This document shows positions 1-10,041 of a stretch of 64,000 bases of DNA, piece after piece (positions within the stretch are counted from its first letter, which is position 1; the number at the start of each line of letters is the position of its first letter). The stretch spans positions 124,001 through 188,000 of the forward strand of contig NZ_JAPYPG010000001.1 in assembly GCF_029937755.1 (NCBI RefSeq), given 5' to 3'. Below the pieces are notes generated by a model. It had not been told where the DNA came from, did not search any database, and saw nothing but the letters and a program-made list of their open reading frames with translations. Source of the DNA: Henriciella sp. GTDB taxonomy: Bacteria; Pseudomonadota; Alphaproteobacteria; Caulobacterales; Hyphomonadaceae. Position numbers and translations under genes: made by a program.

Positions 1-793
1 CTTCCATGAAGCCCCGGCCCTGCCAGCCGCCAGACCCGATGGCGATCTTCGCCTGCTCGATCTGGTAGCCATCATCGAGCGCATTGACCGCCTGTCCCGT
101 CAGCTGGGCGAGGAAGGTGTCGACACGCTCACGCTGATAATCCTCAAGCACGAACTGGTAGATCGGCCAGACACTGATCAGCCCGGTCACGAATACCGCC
201 GCGATGACGCGGTAATAGAGTCCGGCCAGATAGATGAGCACGCCGCCAGACGCGAACAGGGCAAGCGTAGTGCCGAAGTCCGGCTGCTTGAAGATCAGCG
301 CGGCCGGGACGACGATCAACAGGAGCGGCGGCAGGTGGATGAAGAACCGCCCGCCCGCATTCGGCAGGTTGTTATGGTAGTAGCGGGCCAGCGCCAGCGT
401 CAGGGCGAGTTTCATGAACTCCGACGGCTGGACATTGATCGGCCCGAGCGGCAGCCAGCGCTGCGCCCCGCCGCCGGATACCCCGAACATCTCCACCCCG
501 ACCAGCATCGCCAGCGTGATGAAATAGGCCGGCCATGCGGCTTGCAGCCAGATCTTTATCGGCACCAGCGCGATGACGAACATCAGGGCCAGCGAGATCA
601 TGAACCGGACAGCATGGCGGGCCGGAAGGCCGGCTTCAGCCGGGTTTGTATAGGTCGAACTGTAAAGCGCTGCGGTCCCGATCAGGGCCATGCTGATCAG
701 CATCAGGATCAGCCCCCAGGGTAGAGCGCCAAGCGTCCCGGCGAGCGTTCGGTCCTCGAACCGCATGCTTGACGCCCGCGCAGCCCTTGCCAT
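1..793 (-). CDS. rodA: RodA, SEDS peptidoglycan glycosyltransferase (partial, cut by left edge)
   Basis: SEDS-family membrane enzyme that polymerises lipid II into glycan strands during side-wall growth, working with PBP2. Only the first 264 residues are in the window; a full RodA is usually about 370-390. The translation shows several hydrophobic helices from about residue 20 and the SEDS signature GGAQRWLPLGPINVQPSEF. The ATG at 793-791 overlaps the stop of the PBP2 gene upstream (ATGA), which fixes the start and implies translational coupling. It is the last gene of the mreB-C-D-mrdA-rodA run. Confidence 0.95.
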   Translation of the reverse strand, partial: MARAARASSMRFEDRTLAGTLGALPWGLILMLISMALIGTAALYSSTYTNPAEAGLPARHAVRFMISLALMFVIALVPIKIWLQAAWPAYFITLAMLVGVEMFGVSGGGAQRWLPLGPINVQPSEFMKLALTLALARYYHNNLPNAGGRFFIHLPPLLLIVVPAALIFKQPDFGTTLALFASGGVLIYLAGLYYRVIAAVFVTGLISVWPIYQFVLEDYQRERVDTFLAQLTGQAVNALDDGYQIEQAKIAIGSGGWQGRGFME

Positions 794-2709
794 CAGGGCG
801 CACCCTTGGTGGTGATGATGGATGGAACGCTGGCCGTCTGCCAGCGTGCTGCCCGGCGCGAGTCGCGGCGGATGGCGGTGGCCATGATATCGCGTGCAAC
901 AGGCGCCGCCGCACTCGACCCGCCCTCGCCGTGCTCAACAACCACAGCAGCCGCATATTTCGGATCATCGGCAGGCGCATAGCAGACGAAGAGCGCATGG
1001 TCGCGCAGCCGGCGGTCCAGCTGATCACCCTTGAGCACGCCCGTGCGCCGCTCTTCCTCACTGATGCGGCGCACCTGCGCGGTGCCCGTCTTGCCTGCCA
1101 GCCGCGGGCCGCCAAGGCCGAGGTCGCCGGCCCGCCAGGCGGTGCCGCCCGCTTCCGACGTGACGCCGTACATGCCGGCCTTCATCCGGTCCATCATCTC
1201 CGGATCGAGCGGTTCGGCGCCCTTGATCGGTTTGTCAGGGCGAGGCCCTTCGCCGATGATATAGGGCTCGATCAGCTTCCCACGCGCAGCAATCCGCGCA
1301 GACATCAGGGCGAGTTGTAGCGGGCTCGTCGAGAGATAGCCCTGTCCGATGCCGTAATTGAGCGTTTCGCCTTCATACCATGGCTCGCCGAGCGTCCGGC
1401 GCTTCCACGCATCGTCCGGCACCGTGCCTGAGCGCCCGCCTGTCATCCCGAGATCCCAGGTCTGGCCGAAGCCGAACTTGCGGGACACCTCGGCAATCTT
1501 CTCGACGCCCACACGGCGCGCGATTTCGTAGAAGTAGACGTCGCAACTGCCCTTGATCGCCCAGTGCATGTTCACCGAGCCATGGCCGCCGCGTTTCCAG
1601 CAGTGCCATGTGCGGTTGCCGAACCGGTAATACCGGTTGCAGTGGACACGCATATTGGGGTCGATACCGGCTTCCAGCGCTGCCGTCGCCACCACCATCT
1701 TGTAGGTCGAGCCGGGCGGATAGGTGCCGTCATAAGCCTTGTGATAAAGCGGCGAACGGTCATTCTCCCGCAGCGCATTATAGTCTTCGTACGAAATGCC
1801 GTTCACGAAATCATTCGGATCGAAGGCAGGCGTCGAGACGAAAGCGAGGATCGCGCCGGTCTCGATGTCGAGAACGACAGCCGCCCCGCTCTCTTCCCCG
1901 AACCGGTCGATGGCCGCACGTTGCAGCTCGGCATCGATGGTGAGGCCGATATCCTTGCCCGGTGTCGGGGCGAGGTCGTCACTGTCCAGTTCGCGGATGA
2001 CACGCCCGGCGGCATTGGTTTCCAGCCGGCGGAAACCCGGTTCGCCGCGCAACCACTCCTCGGCATAGCGCTCCACGCCGGAGCGGCCGGTCCGCATGTC
2101 GGGATGGCGGAAAAGCTTGCGCAGAAGGTTCGTCTCTTCCGGGCTCGCATCCTCCGTCAGGCGGGAGAGATCATCCCCACTCGCCTTGGCGACATAGCCG
2201 AGCACGTGAGCCAGATCACGCCCGCGCGGATAGGAGCGTGTCGATGCCATGTCGACCTGCACACCGGGGATTTCGGCGGCGAGCAGCGACATGCGCGCAA
2301 AGTCCTCATAGGACAGTTCGCTCTTGATAATCGTGGACTGGAAGGAGGCCTGCTGGCGGGCCTGCTGGATGATGCGGGCCTGGCTTTGCGGCGACAGGTC
2401 GACATGGCGCGCCACCTCGCGCAGGGACGCTTCCAGGTCCGGCGTCTGTTCGCGGATGATCGAGACCCGGCCCGCCTGACGGTGGGAGGCCAGCGGCAGG
2501 CCGAAGCGGTCGAGAATGTTGCCACGCAGCGGCGGGGCAAGCTCCAGCTTCACGCCGTTCTCGTCGGCGATCTTCTGGTATTTCTGGCCCTCAAGAAGCT
2601 GCAGCTGCGCAAGCCGCGCGACGAGGCCGGAAAACAGGACACCACCGGCGACACCGGTCGTGAGCAACCGGCGGCTGATGCGGGTATCGTGATCGGTTGG
2701 TGCGCTCAT
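793..2709 (-). CDS. mrdA: Penicillin-binding protein 2 (elongasome transpeptidase)
   Basis: Class B PBP that cross-links side-wall peptidoglycan together with RodA. The 638-residue protein has a short cytoplasmic tail and one membrane anchor at about residues 15-35, a PBP dimerisation region, then the transpeptidase domain. The three active-site motifs are visible: STYK with nucleophile S334, the SxN motif as SCD within KGSCDVY, and KTG at 540-542 in AGKTGTAQV. Length is normal for PBP2. Its ATG overlaps the mreD stop by 4 nt and its stop overlaps the rodA start. Confidence 0.97.
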   Translation of the reverse strand: MSAPTDHDTRISRRLLTTGVAGGVLFSGLVARLAQLQLLEGQKYQKIADENGVKLELAPPLRGNILDRFGLPLASHRQAGRVSIIREQTPDLEASLREVARHVDLSPQSQARIIQQARQQASFQSTIIKSELSYEDFARMSLLAAEIPGVQVDMASTRSYPRGRDLAHVLGYVAKASGDDLSRLTEDASPEETNLLRKLFRHPDMRTGRSGVERYAEEWLRGEPGFRRLETNAAGRVIRELDSDDLAPTPGKDIGLTIDAELQRAAIDRFGEESGAAVVLDIETGAILAFVSTPAFDPNDFVNGISYEDYNALRENDRSPLYHKAYDGTYPPGSTYKMVVATAALEAGIDPNMRVHCNRYYRFGNRTWHCWKRGGHGSVNMHWAIKGSCDVYFYEIARRVGVEKIAEVSRKFGFGQTWDLGMTGGRSGTVPDDAWKRRTLGEPWYEGETLNYGIGQGYLSTSPLQLALMSARIAARGKLIEPYIIGEGPRPDKPIKGAEPLDPEMMDRMKAGMYGVTSEAGGTAWRAGDLGLGGPRLAGKTGTAQVRRISEEERRTGVLKGDQLDRRLRDHALFVCYAPADDPKYAAAVVVEHGEGGSSAAAPVARDIMATAIRRDSRRAARWQTASVPSIITTKGAP

Positions 2710-3266
2710 GTCAGACTTCCCGTGAGAACGGCGGCCCGGCGGCCAAGATCGAAGACGGGGGCCACGATCATGTGCAGGACATAGGTAACCACATAAGCCT
2801 GAATCAACGGCGTCAGCTGTACAATATGGTTGCTGTTGAAACTCGCAAAAAGCCAGACCAGCGCAAAAGCGAACGCATAGATGACGATGGGTGCCAGCGT
2901 CGTGATCACTGGTGCGCGCTCGCGGTCAAAGCTGCGATGGACAAGCGCGCTCAGGCCGAAGGCGGTAAGATTGATGAAGCCGAAACAGCCGAGCGGCGCA
3001 TAGGCGCTGACATCCTGGGCGACACCGAACAGCATCAGGATGACCATCGGACGCAAGGCAAGCCCGCTGCGGCCCCATCCGACCGCAGCGATCAGCGCAG
3101 CATACGGCCATGTCAGCTCGGTCCCGAAGATGCTTTTTGGGGTGAGCCCCACCAGGCCGATGGCAAGCACCAGCGCGGTTCCGGCAATCAGCCGGCTGGT
3201 CGGGCCTGTTTCACCCCAGATCCGGCCGAGAGCCGCAAAGCGCTCATTTCCCTTGCGCCTGGCCAT
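2706..3266 (-). CDS. mreD: Rod shape-determining protein MreD
   Basis: Small integral membrane subunit of the elongasome. The 186-residue protein is almost entirely hydrophobic, with about five helices from residue 25 onward after a basic N-terminus (MARRKGNERF), as expected for MreD. The assignment rests on this profile plus its place between mreC and mrdA. The gap to mreC is 3 nt and the stop overlaps the mrdA start by 4 nt, so it is part of a tightly coupled operon. Confidence 0.92.
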   Translation of the reverse strand: MARRKGNERFAALGRIWGETGPTSRLIAGTALVLAIGLVGLTPKSIFGTELTWPYAALIAAVGWGRSGLALRPMVILMLFGVAQDVSAYAPLGCFGFINLTAFGLSALVHRSFDRERAPVITTLAPIVIYAFAFALVWLFASFNSNHIVQLTPLIQAYVVTYVLHMIVAPVFDLGRRAAVLTGSLT

Positions 3267-3269
3267 GGC

Positions 3270-4163
3270 TTACGGAGCCCCCGGATTGGCCGCGCCGGTC
3301 TCCCCGTCCTCGGAAGCGGCGGTCTCGGTTTCGTCAGGGTCAGCCTCAACAGGAAACTCTTCCGGCTTGGGAATCTTCATCGAGGGCATCAGGCGGACAA
3401 AACCGCCGCGTGCATTCGTCATGGAGAAATCGACGCGCTGCTCTCCGCCGCGCTTGAGAACTTCACCGACCACGATACCCCGCGGGAAGATGCCCCCTTC
3501 GCCAGAGGTCAGCACCCGTTCGCCAAGGATGAACTCCCCCTTTTCCGGCAGGTCGGTCAGCGTTCCGAGATCATCGCGGTCACCGAACAGGATGGCGCGC
3601 ATGCCGCTCGCCTCGCCCATGACCGGGACACGTGAGTTGAAGTCTGTCACCAGCAGGACACGCGAGGAGCGCTCACCCAGCTGCACGACGCGGCCAACCA
3701 GCCCGCCCTCATTCTCGGCATAGGCGCCTTCTTCCACGCCATGCATGGCGCCGGCATTGACGAGGATCGCCTCGCGGAACGGGCCGTTTGTTTCAGACGT
3801 GATCCGGGCGGTCACACCGCGCACGGGCGGCTCGCCCATGATGTTGAGCATGTCCTCATAGGCTTCCAGCCGGGCCGCCATGGAGATGGCGACCTGGCGG
3901 TAACGGGTCAGCTCGCGCACTTCGGCCTCAAGCTCGCGGATGCGTTCATCGCGTGCGGTGCGGCCGGTAATCTTGTCCCACAGGCCCGGGCGCGCAGAGC
4001 TTGCCAGCTGGTCGGCAGCAACCGTCCTGGCAGGGTCGATCATGGCGCGAAGGCGGGGAGAGGTCTGCAGCAGGAGGACGCCGAACAGCGCGGCCAAGGC
4101 AATAAAAAGGGCATACCGCCGAAGCGGGCGACCTTTCAGGCGCTTTCCTCGCATACGGGCCAT
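3270..4163 (-). CDS. mreC: Rod shape-determining protein MreC
   Basis: Bitopic periplasmic scaffold linking MreB filaments to PBP2. The 297 residues comprise a very basic cytoplasmic N-terminus (KRLKGRPLRR), one membrane helix at about 17-35, a charged coiled-coil at about 70-100, and the MreC beta-barrel core (NAGAMHGVEEGAY, VLLVTDFNSRVPVM). The last 30 or so residues are an acidic, low-complexity tail. It follows mreB by 90 bp and is co-directional with mreD. Confidence 0.95.
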   Translation of the reverse strand: MARMRGKRLKGRPLRRYALFIALAALFGVLLLQTSPRLRAMIDPARTVAADQLASSARPGLWDKITGRTARDERIRELEAEVRELTRYRQVAISMAARLEAYEDMLNIMGEPPVRGVTARITSETNGPFREAILVNAGAMHGVEEGAYAENEGGLVGRVVQLGERSSRVLLVTDFNSRVPVMGEASGMRAILFGDRDDLGTLTDLPEKGEFILGERVLTSGEGGIFPRGIVVGEVLKRGGEQRVDFSMTNARGGFVRLMPSMKIPKPEEFPVEADPDETETAASEDGETGAANPGAP

Positions 4164-4253
4164 GGACGTCCCTTCTGGCCTCCGACCACACTGCCAACTT
4201 TGAGGTGAACCGCGTCTTTTCGCAACAGCCTAATCCGTCTGGCTGCGACAGAA

Positions 4254-5560
<1,307 letters not shown>

Positions 5561-7093
5561 TCAGGCCGCCAGGCTTTTTAACCGGCGCGCCTCGAGCTTG
5601 TTGAGCGCATGGATGTAGGCCTTGGCGCTGGCGACCAGCGTATCCGGGTCGGATGCCCGGCCCACCGCCATGATGCCCTCGCCCTTCAGCCGCACGCTGA
5701 CCTCGGCCTGCGCATCGGTGCCGCCGGTGACAGCATGCACCTGGAACAGGTCGAGCTTGGCCTCATGGCTGACGATCTTGCGGATTGTATTGAACACCGC
5801 ATCGACCGGGCCATTGCCTTCGGAACTACCTGTGCGCTCCTCGCCATCGACCATGACCGTCAGATCCGCCGTCTGCGGCCCCTGCGAGCCGGCAATGACG
5901 CGCAGGCTGCGGAAGGCCACACGCTCTCCCATGGCCGAGAGCTGGTCATCGACCAGGGCCAGGATATCATCGTCGAAGACATGCTTCTTGCGGTCGGCCA
6001 GATCCTTGAAGCGGCGGAAGGCCTCGTTCAGGGACTCCGCATCGAGTTCGTAGCCCAGCATCTTCAGCTTGTCGCGGAAGGCGTTGCGGCCCGACAGCTT
6101 GCCCATGACCAGTGAGGATTTCGAGACGCCGACATCTTCCGGCTTCATGATCTCATAGGTCTCGGTGTTCTTCAGCATGCCATCCTGGTGGATGCCGCTT
6201 TCATGCGCGAAGGCATTCTTGCCGACGATGGCCTTGTTATACTGCACCGGAAAGCCGGTGATGCGGCTGACCATCTGGCTGGCACGCGCAAGACGGGTGG
6301 AATCGACGCCCGTCTCGAAAGGCAGGGTGTCCCCACGAACCTTGAAGGCCATGACAATCTCTTCCAGCGCGGCATTGCCGGCCCGCTCACCGAGGCCGTT
6401 GATCGTACACTCGATCTGGCGTGCGCCGTTCTGCACCCCGGCAATCGAGTTGGCGACCGCGAGGCCGAGATCATTGTGGCAGTGGGTCGACCAGACGACC
6501 TTGTCTGAATTCGGGATGGTTTCGCGCAGGGCCCGGATCAGCGCGCCATACTCGTCAGGATGGGTATAGCCGACCGTGTCCGGCACGTTGATCGTCGTGG
6601 CGCCGGAGGTGATGGCGGCGTCGATACATTTGCAGAGAAAGTCGAACTCGGTGCGCGTCGCATCTTCCGCCGACCATTCAACATCCTCGACCAGGTTCCG
6701 CGCATAGGAGACCGAGCGGCCGACGGCTTCCAGCACGGCGTTCGGGCCCATCTGCAGCTTGTGCTTCATATGGACGGGGCTGGTGGAGATGAAGGTATGG
6801 ATGCGCGGACGCGCGGCATGGCGCACGGCATCGCCACAGCGCTCGATGTCCTTCTCCGTGGCCCGTGAAAGGCCGGTGATGACAGAGGATTTGGAGCGGC
6901 GCGCGATCTCGCTGACGGCATCGAAATCACCTTGCGAAGAGGCCGGGAAGCCGGCCTCGATGATATCGACGCCCATTGTCTCGAGGATGTCGGCGAGGTC
7001 GAGCTTTTCAGCATGCGTCATGGAGGCGCCGGGCGATTGTTCGCCGTCGCGCATGGTTGTGTCGAATATCAGGATACGGTCTTTGTCACTCAT
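5561..7093 (-). CDS. leuA: 2-isopropylmalate synthase
   Basis: Condenses acetyl-CoA with 2-oxoisovalerate, the first committed step of leucine synthesis. From the ATG at 7093 the protein is 510 residues: an HMGL-like TIM barrel beginning DTTMRDGEQSPG, metal-binding HCHNDLGLAVANS and GERAGNAALEE motifs, then a LeuA dimer/allosteric domain where leucine feedback acts. The frame stays open to 7192, but the extra 33 residues are low-complexity and unlike the family, so the inner start is preferred. Its start lacks a clear ribosome-binding site. A possible leucine leader lies just upstream. Confidence 0.96.
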   Translation of the reverse strand: MSDKDRILIFDTTMRDGEQSPGASMTHAEKLDLADILETMGVDIIEAGFPASSQGDFDAVSEIARRSKSSVITGLSRATEKDIERCGDAVRHAARPRIHTFISTSPVHMKHKLQMGPNAVLEAVGRSVSYARNLVEDVEWSAEDATRTEFDFLCKCIDAAITSGATTINVPDTVGYTHPDEYGALIRALRETIPNSDKVVWSTHCHNDLGLAVANSIAGVQNGARQIECTINGLGERAGNAALEEIVMAFKVRGDTLPFETGVDSTRLARASQMVSRITGFPVQYNKAIVGKNAFAHESGIHQDGMLKNTETYEIMKPEDVGVSKSSLVMGKLSGRNAFRDKLKMLGYELDAESLNEAFRRFKDLADRKKHVFDDDILALVDDQLSAMGERVAFRSLRVIAGSQGPQTADLTVMVDGEERTGSSEGNGPVDAVFNTIRKIVSHEAKLDLFQVHAVTGGTDAQAEVSVRLKGEGIMAVGRASDPDTLVASAKAYIHALNKLEARRLKSLAA

Positions 7094-7175
7094 CGAAGTC
7101 TGGCCTGTTGGAAACGCTTTGGACTGGTACGGAAGTACGAGGCTGATAGGGTTCCCCTGGCCAGGCGCCGGACGT

Positions 7176-7253
7176 TCAGACTCCGGCGGCAACCGGCCAG
7201 GGGCCGGTAAGCAGCAGGCTCGATAGCCTCATATGGGGCACATTCTTGCGCAT
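7176..7253 (-). promoter_or_regulatory. Candidate leu leader peptide and alternative RNA pairing upstream of leuA
   Basis: A small open frame runs from ATG 7253 (or in-frame ATG 7232) to TGA 7176. From 7232 it reads MRLSSLLLTGPWPVAAGV, with four leucine codons in seven positions. The following RNA can fold two ways: local hairpin CCGGCC-CCT-GGCCGG at 7207-7193, or a 9-bp pairing of CCCCTGGCC (7203-7195) with GGCCAGGGG (7162-7154), which excludes the first. This resembles ribosome-mediated attenuation, but no ribosome-binding site and no U-tract terminator are visible, so it remains a candidate. Confidence 0.35.
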
Positions 7254-7260
7254 AAGGGGA

Positions 7261-8004
7261 CTAGTCGGCCTTCTCTTCGTCGCTGTCAACCGGTTCGACC
7301 TGCAATGGTGCAATAATTTTCCCGGTGCGGCGACGGTGCCGCGCATAGAGTCCTACCAGGAGGAAAATCAGCCCGGCCGCAAGAGCGAGCGCCACCGCGA
7401 TCAGCGGGGACCCGCGCATGGCCGCCATCAGGCTCTGGCCCGCAAAGGTGACGAGCAGGATCTTCGGAAGACTGCCGACCGCCATCCCGCCAAGAAAGCC
7501 GGGAAAGTTCGCCCTGACAGCCCCGAAGGCCATGTTCACGATCAGGAACGGTCCGGTCGGCACATTGCGAACGATGAGGCTCGCCATGAAGGCATTCCGG
7601 TTCACGAATCGGGTGAACCGCGCTGCCCGCTCGCCGGAAAATCGTGCCACGGCCGCCTGACCGCTGAACCGGCCAAGCCAGAAGGTGACAGAGCCCGAGA
7701 CAATCGTCGCGATCCAGGCATAGGAAGCACCATAGATCGGACCGAACGCCACGACAGCCGCGCCGATCAGGCCGAATTGCGGGATTCCGATAAAGGCGGC
7801 GACCGTGAACAGCGCGATGGTTGCCGGCAGTGCCCACGGCGTATCCGCCAGCGTCTGCATCTGCGAGATGAAAGCTTCCAGCGAGCCGATGACGCCAGTC
7901 TTGCCAAGCAGGAACAGGACGATCACGGCCCCGCCAAAGGCAAGGCCGAGCCAGAGCGCCCTGCGCGAGCGCGCGGCGGGAATCGGCTCATTGGTCATCG
8001 TCAT
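7261..8004 (-). CDS. TVP38/TMEM64 family (VTT domain) membrane protein
   Basis: A 247-residue integral membrane protein of the TVP38/TMEM64/DedA-like superfamily, some members of which are lipid scramblases or flippases. It has an N-terminal helix at about 15-35, and the VTT-domain hallmark region GIPQFGLIGAAVVAFGPIYG followed by FLIVNMAFGAV and a C-terminal helix pair. The tail is basic then acidic. A ribosome-binding site (GGAGGA) lies upstream of 8004. The substrate is unknown; the family assignment is good, the role is not. Confidence 0.82.
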   Translation of the reverse strand: MTMTNEPIPAARSRRALWLGLAFGGAVIVLFLLGKTGVIGSLEAFISQMQTLADTPWALPATIALFTVAAFIGIPQFGLIGAAVVAFGPIYGASYAWIATIVSGSVTFWLGRFSGQAAVARFSGERAARFTRFVNRNAFMASLIVRNVPTGPFLIVNMAFGAVRANFPGFLGGMAVGSLPKILLVTFAGQSLMAAMRGSPLIAVALALAAGLIFLLVGLYARHRRRTGKIIAPLQVEPVDSDEEKAD

Positions 8005-8082
8005 CGCCGTTCGATGTCCTCCAGCCGGAGCGACCCGTCAAGCCGGAGGCTCATGGCAGGCTGCGCCACCGGCACGAGCGTG

Positions 8083-8907
8083 TCACTCAGGCCGCGCCGC
8101 CGGCTTTTCGAACTTCATCAGGAACTGGTCGGTCATGCCACGCACCTTCTCGTCGAAGACGCTGGCATCGAGATCGTCATCCGGATTGTCGTAGAGGTCG
8201 CTCTCTGCAATCAGGACAAACCCCGCATCGCTCGCCGTGTCGCGAATGATCTGCGGATCGATGCGGTGCGTGTCGCCGCCGCTGCTTTCAGGTGTCCCTG
8301 CCGGAGCGGTGTGATCGATGATGACGAGCTGGCCGCCCGGCTTCAGTACCCGCATGAGTTCAGGGAATGACGCCTCGGCATTGCCAACGAGCTTTCCGCC
8401 GCCCTCCGGGGTGTACCAGAGCTCGTGCGGGCCCTGGAACCAGGTGACGACATCGACGGACGCATCCTCCAGCGGGATCTCGTCAAAGTCGGACTTGATA
8501 TATTCGACATTGTCGAGCCGGGCCGCACGGTCGACCGCTGTCTCGCCCAGAAAGGCATCGAAGGCGGCCGGGTTCTGCATGTAGAGCGTGCCCTTGTCGC
8601 CCAGATACTGGGAGAAGATTTCTGTGAAATAGCCGCTGCCGGCTTCCATTTCGAGCACGGTCTCACCGGGCTGCAGCTGCATGAATTCGATGACAGCGCC
8701 CGGTTTGCGCAGCTCGTCACGCTCGACATCGGTTTCCGGGCGCGCCGGACTGACAATGGCAGCGTTGATCGCCGCCTCGTCAGCCGCGCTCTCCGCAAAG
8801 GCCGGGGGTGGCGGTGCTTCGGCTGGCGGCAGGTCGCTATCGGTATGGCTGGCACAGGCCGCCAGAATGAGGAGCGATGCCGCCCCTGTAAGAATAGATC
8901 GTGTCAT
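8083..8907 (-). CDS. Exported class I SAM-dependent methyltransferase-like lipoprotein
   Basis: The 274-residue protein begins with a lipoprotein signal (SLLILAACAS, lipobox cysteine at about 18), so it should be lipidated outside the cytoplasm. The rest has a Rossmann methyltransferase layout: motif I VLEMEAGSGYFTE, an acidic residue after the next strand, VDVVTWFQGPHELWYT, then MRVLKPGGQLVIIDH. It looks like the predicted-methyltransferase group often found with signal peptides. An outer envelope methyltransferase has no obvious S-adenosylmethionine supply, so activity is uncertain. Ribosome-binding site GGAGGA precedes the ATG. Confidence 0.75.
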   Translation of the reverse strand: MTRSILTGAASLLILAACASHTDSDLPPAEAPPPPAFAESAADEAAINAAIVSPARPETDVERDELRKPGAVIEFMQLQPGETVLEMEAGSGYFTEIFSQYLGDKGTLYMQNPAAFDAFLGETAVDRAARLDNVEYIKSDFDEIPLEDASVDVVTWFQGPHELWYTPEGGGKLVGNAEASFPELMRVLKPGGQLVIIDHTAPAGTPESSGGDTHRIDPQIIRDTASDAGFVLIAESDLYDNPDDDLDASVFDEKVRGMTDQFLMKFEKPAARPE

Positions 8908-8925
8908 GGTGAAGTCCTCCCTCGC

Positions 8926-9897
8926 TCAGGCTTCAGAGAGCATCTTCTCGCTCATTTCCCAGAGCCTGTCAGCTTTTTCCTCGTCACAAATCCATTCGCG
9001 GGCATGCTCCCAGCGCTGGCTGTTCTCGTCGGCGAGCTGCGCAATGTCGCAATTCTCGCAATACTCGCCGCCGCGCTCCTCCAGCTGCGGGGACGTCGCC
9101 GCCCAGACTGCGGTCGAGGCGCCCTGCTCGGGCGTCTTGAACATCTTCTGCACCTGCTCGGGGATGGTGCCGTCCGGATTCTTCCAGCCCAGCTGCACCA
9201 TTTCCTCATCCGGCAGGTGGCGCTGCAGGTCAGTGAAGATCCCGCCCGGATGGGCCGAGAACGCCTTCACGCCATGCTCGCCCCATTTACGGTTCAGCCC
9301 GTTGGCAAACAGCGCATCGGCGGACTTGGACTGCCCATAGGCCTGCCACTTGTCATAGTCATGCTCGCGGAAATGCGGGTCATCCCAGTGCACATCGGTG
9401 AGGATATGCGCGGTCGAGGAGAGCGCCACGACGCGTGCGCCTTCAGCCCGCTTCAGCGCTGGTTCGAGGCCCAGCACCAGGGTCATGTGGCCAAGGTGGT
9501 TCACCGCAAACTGCGACTCCCAGCCCGGCCCCACACGAGTCAGCGGATTGGCCATGATGCCGGCATTGTTGATCAGGATATGCAGCGGTGCCTCGGAGCC
9601 GACATAGTCGCCGGCGAAGCGTTTGACGCTGTCGAGATCGGCAAGGTCCATCTCCGCAACGGTGATGTCCTTCGGCATGTCGGCAAGCGCATCCTTCGCC
9701 GCATCAAGCCGGCGCGCAGGCACGGTGACATCGGCGCCTGCCCCAGCCAGCGCGCGCACCATTTCCAGTCCGATGCCGCTATAGCCGCCGGTAACGACCG
9801 CGTTCACGCCGGTGAGGTCACGGCCTTTCAGGACCTCGCTTGCAGGGGTCTTTGCCCCAAATCCCGAGCCGATGGGCTGCTGGTCTGCTGCGGCCAT
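8926..9897 (-). CDS. Short-chain dehydrogenase/reductase (retinol-dehydrogenase-like)
   Basis: NAD(P)-dependent oxidoreductase of unknown substrate. The ATG at 9897, preceded by AAGGGAG, gives 323 residues; a longer open frame to 10002 has no family-like sequence. Seen in order: cofactor motif TGGYSGIG near residue 35, NNAGIM near 112, and the catalytic YGQSK (Tyr-xxx-Lys) near 215. The C-terminal extension resembles the larger SDRs of the WW-domain oxidoreductase/retinol dehydrogenase type. It is 18 bp upstream of the methyltransferase-like lipoprotein on the same strand and may be co-transcribed with it. Confidence 0.88.
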   Translation of the reverse strand: MAAADQQPIGSGFGAKTPASEVLKGRDLTGVNAVVTGGYSGIGLEMVRALAGAGADVTVPARRLDAAKDALADMPKDITVAEMDLADLDSVKRFAGDYVGSEAPLHILINNAGIMANPLTRVGPGWESQFAVNHLGHMTLVLGLEPALKRAEGARVVALSSTAHILTDVHWDDPHFREHDYDKWQAYGQSKSADALFANGLNRKWGEHGVKAFSAHPGGIFTDLQRHLPDEEMVQLGWKNPDGTIPEQVQKMFKTPEQGASTAVWAATSPQLEERGGEYCENCDIAQLADENSQRWEHAREWICDEEKADRLWEMSEKMLSEA

Positions 9898-10041
9898 GAA
9901 ACACTCCCTTGTGATTATGCGTCTTCTTTGTCGCGCGAAGGTGGACGCCCCGCGCCGGGCTGGCAAGACTGCATGAGCGATCTCGTCAGAAAACAGCCTC
10001 AATTCTATGTGTTACTGTGTTGCATGAAGCGGAGCACCAAC

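Noticed and set aside
1564-2784. Antisense open frame over mrdA
   Set aside because: Product of high GC on the opposite strand; the minus-strand PBP2 has all transpeptidase motifs.
8425-10041. Long open frame running into the Sel1 gene on the plus strand
   Set aside because: It is antisense to the methyltransferase-like and SDR genes, its translation is rich in Arg/His/Gly without motifs, and the real start at 10042 has a ribosome-binding site and a signal peptide.
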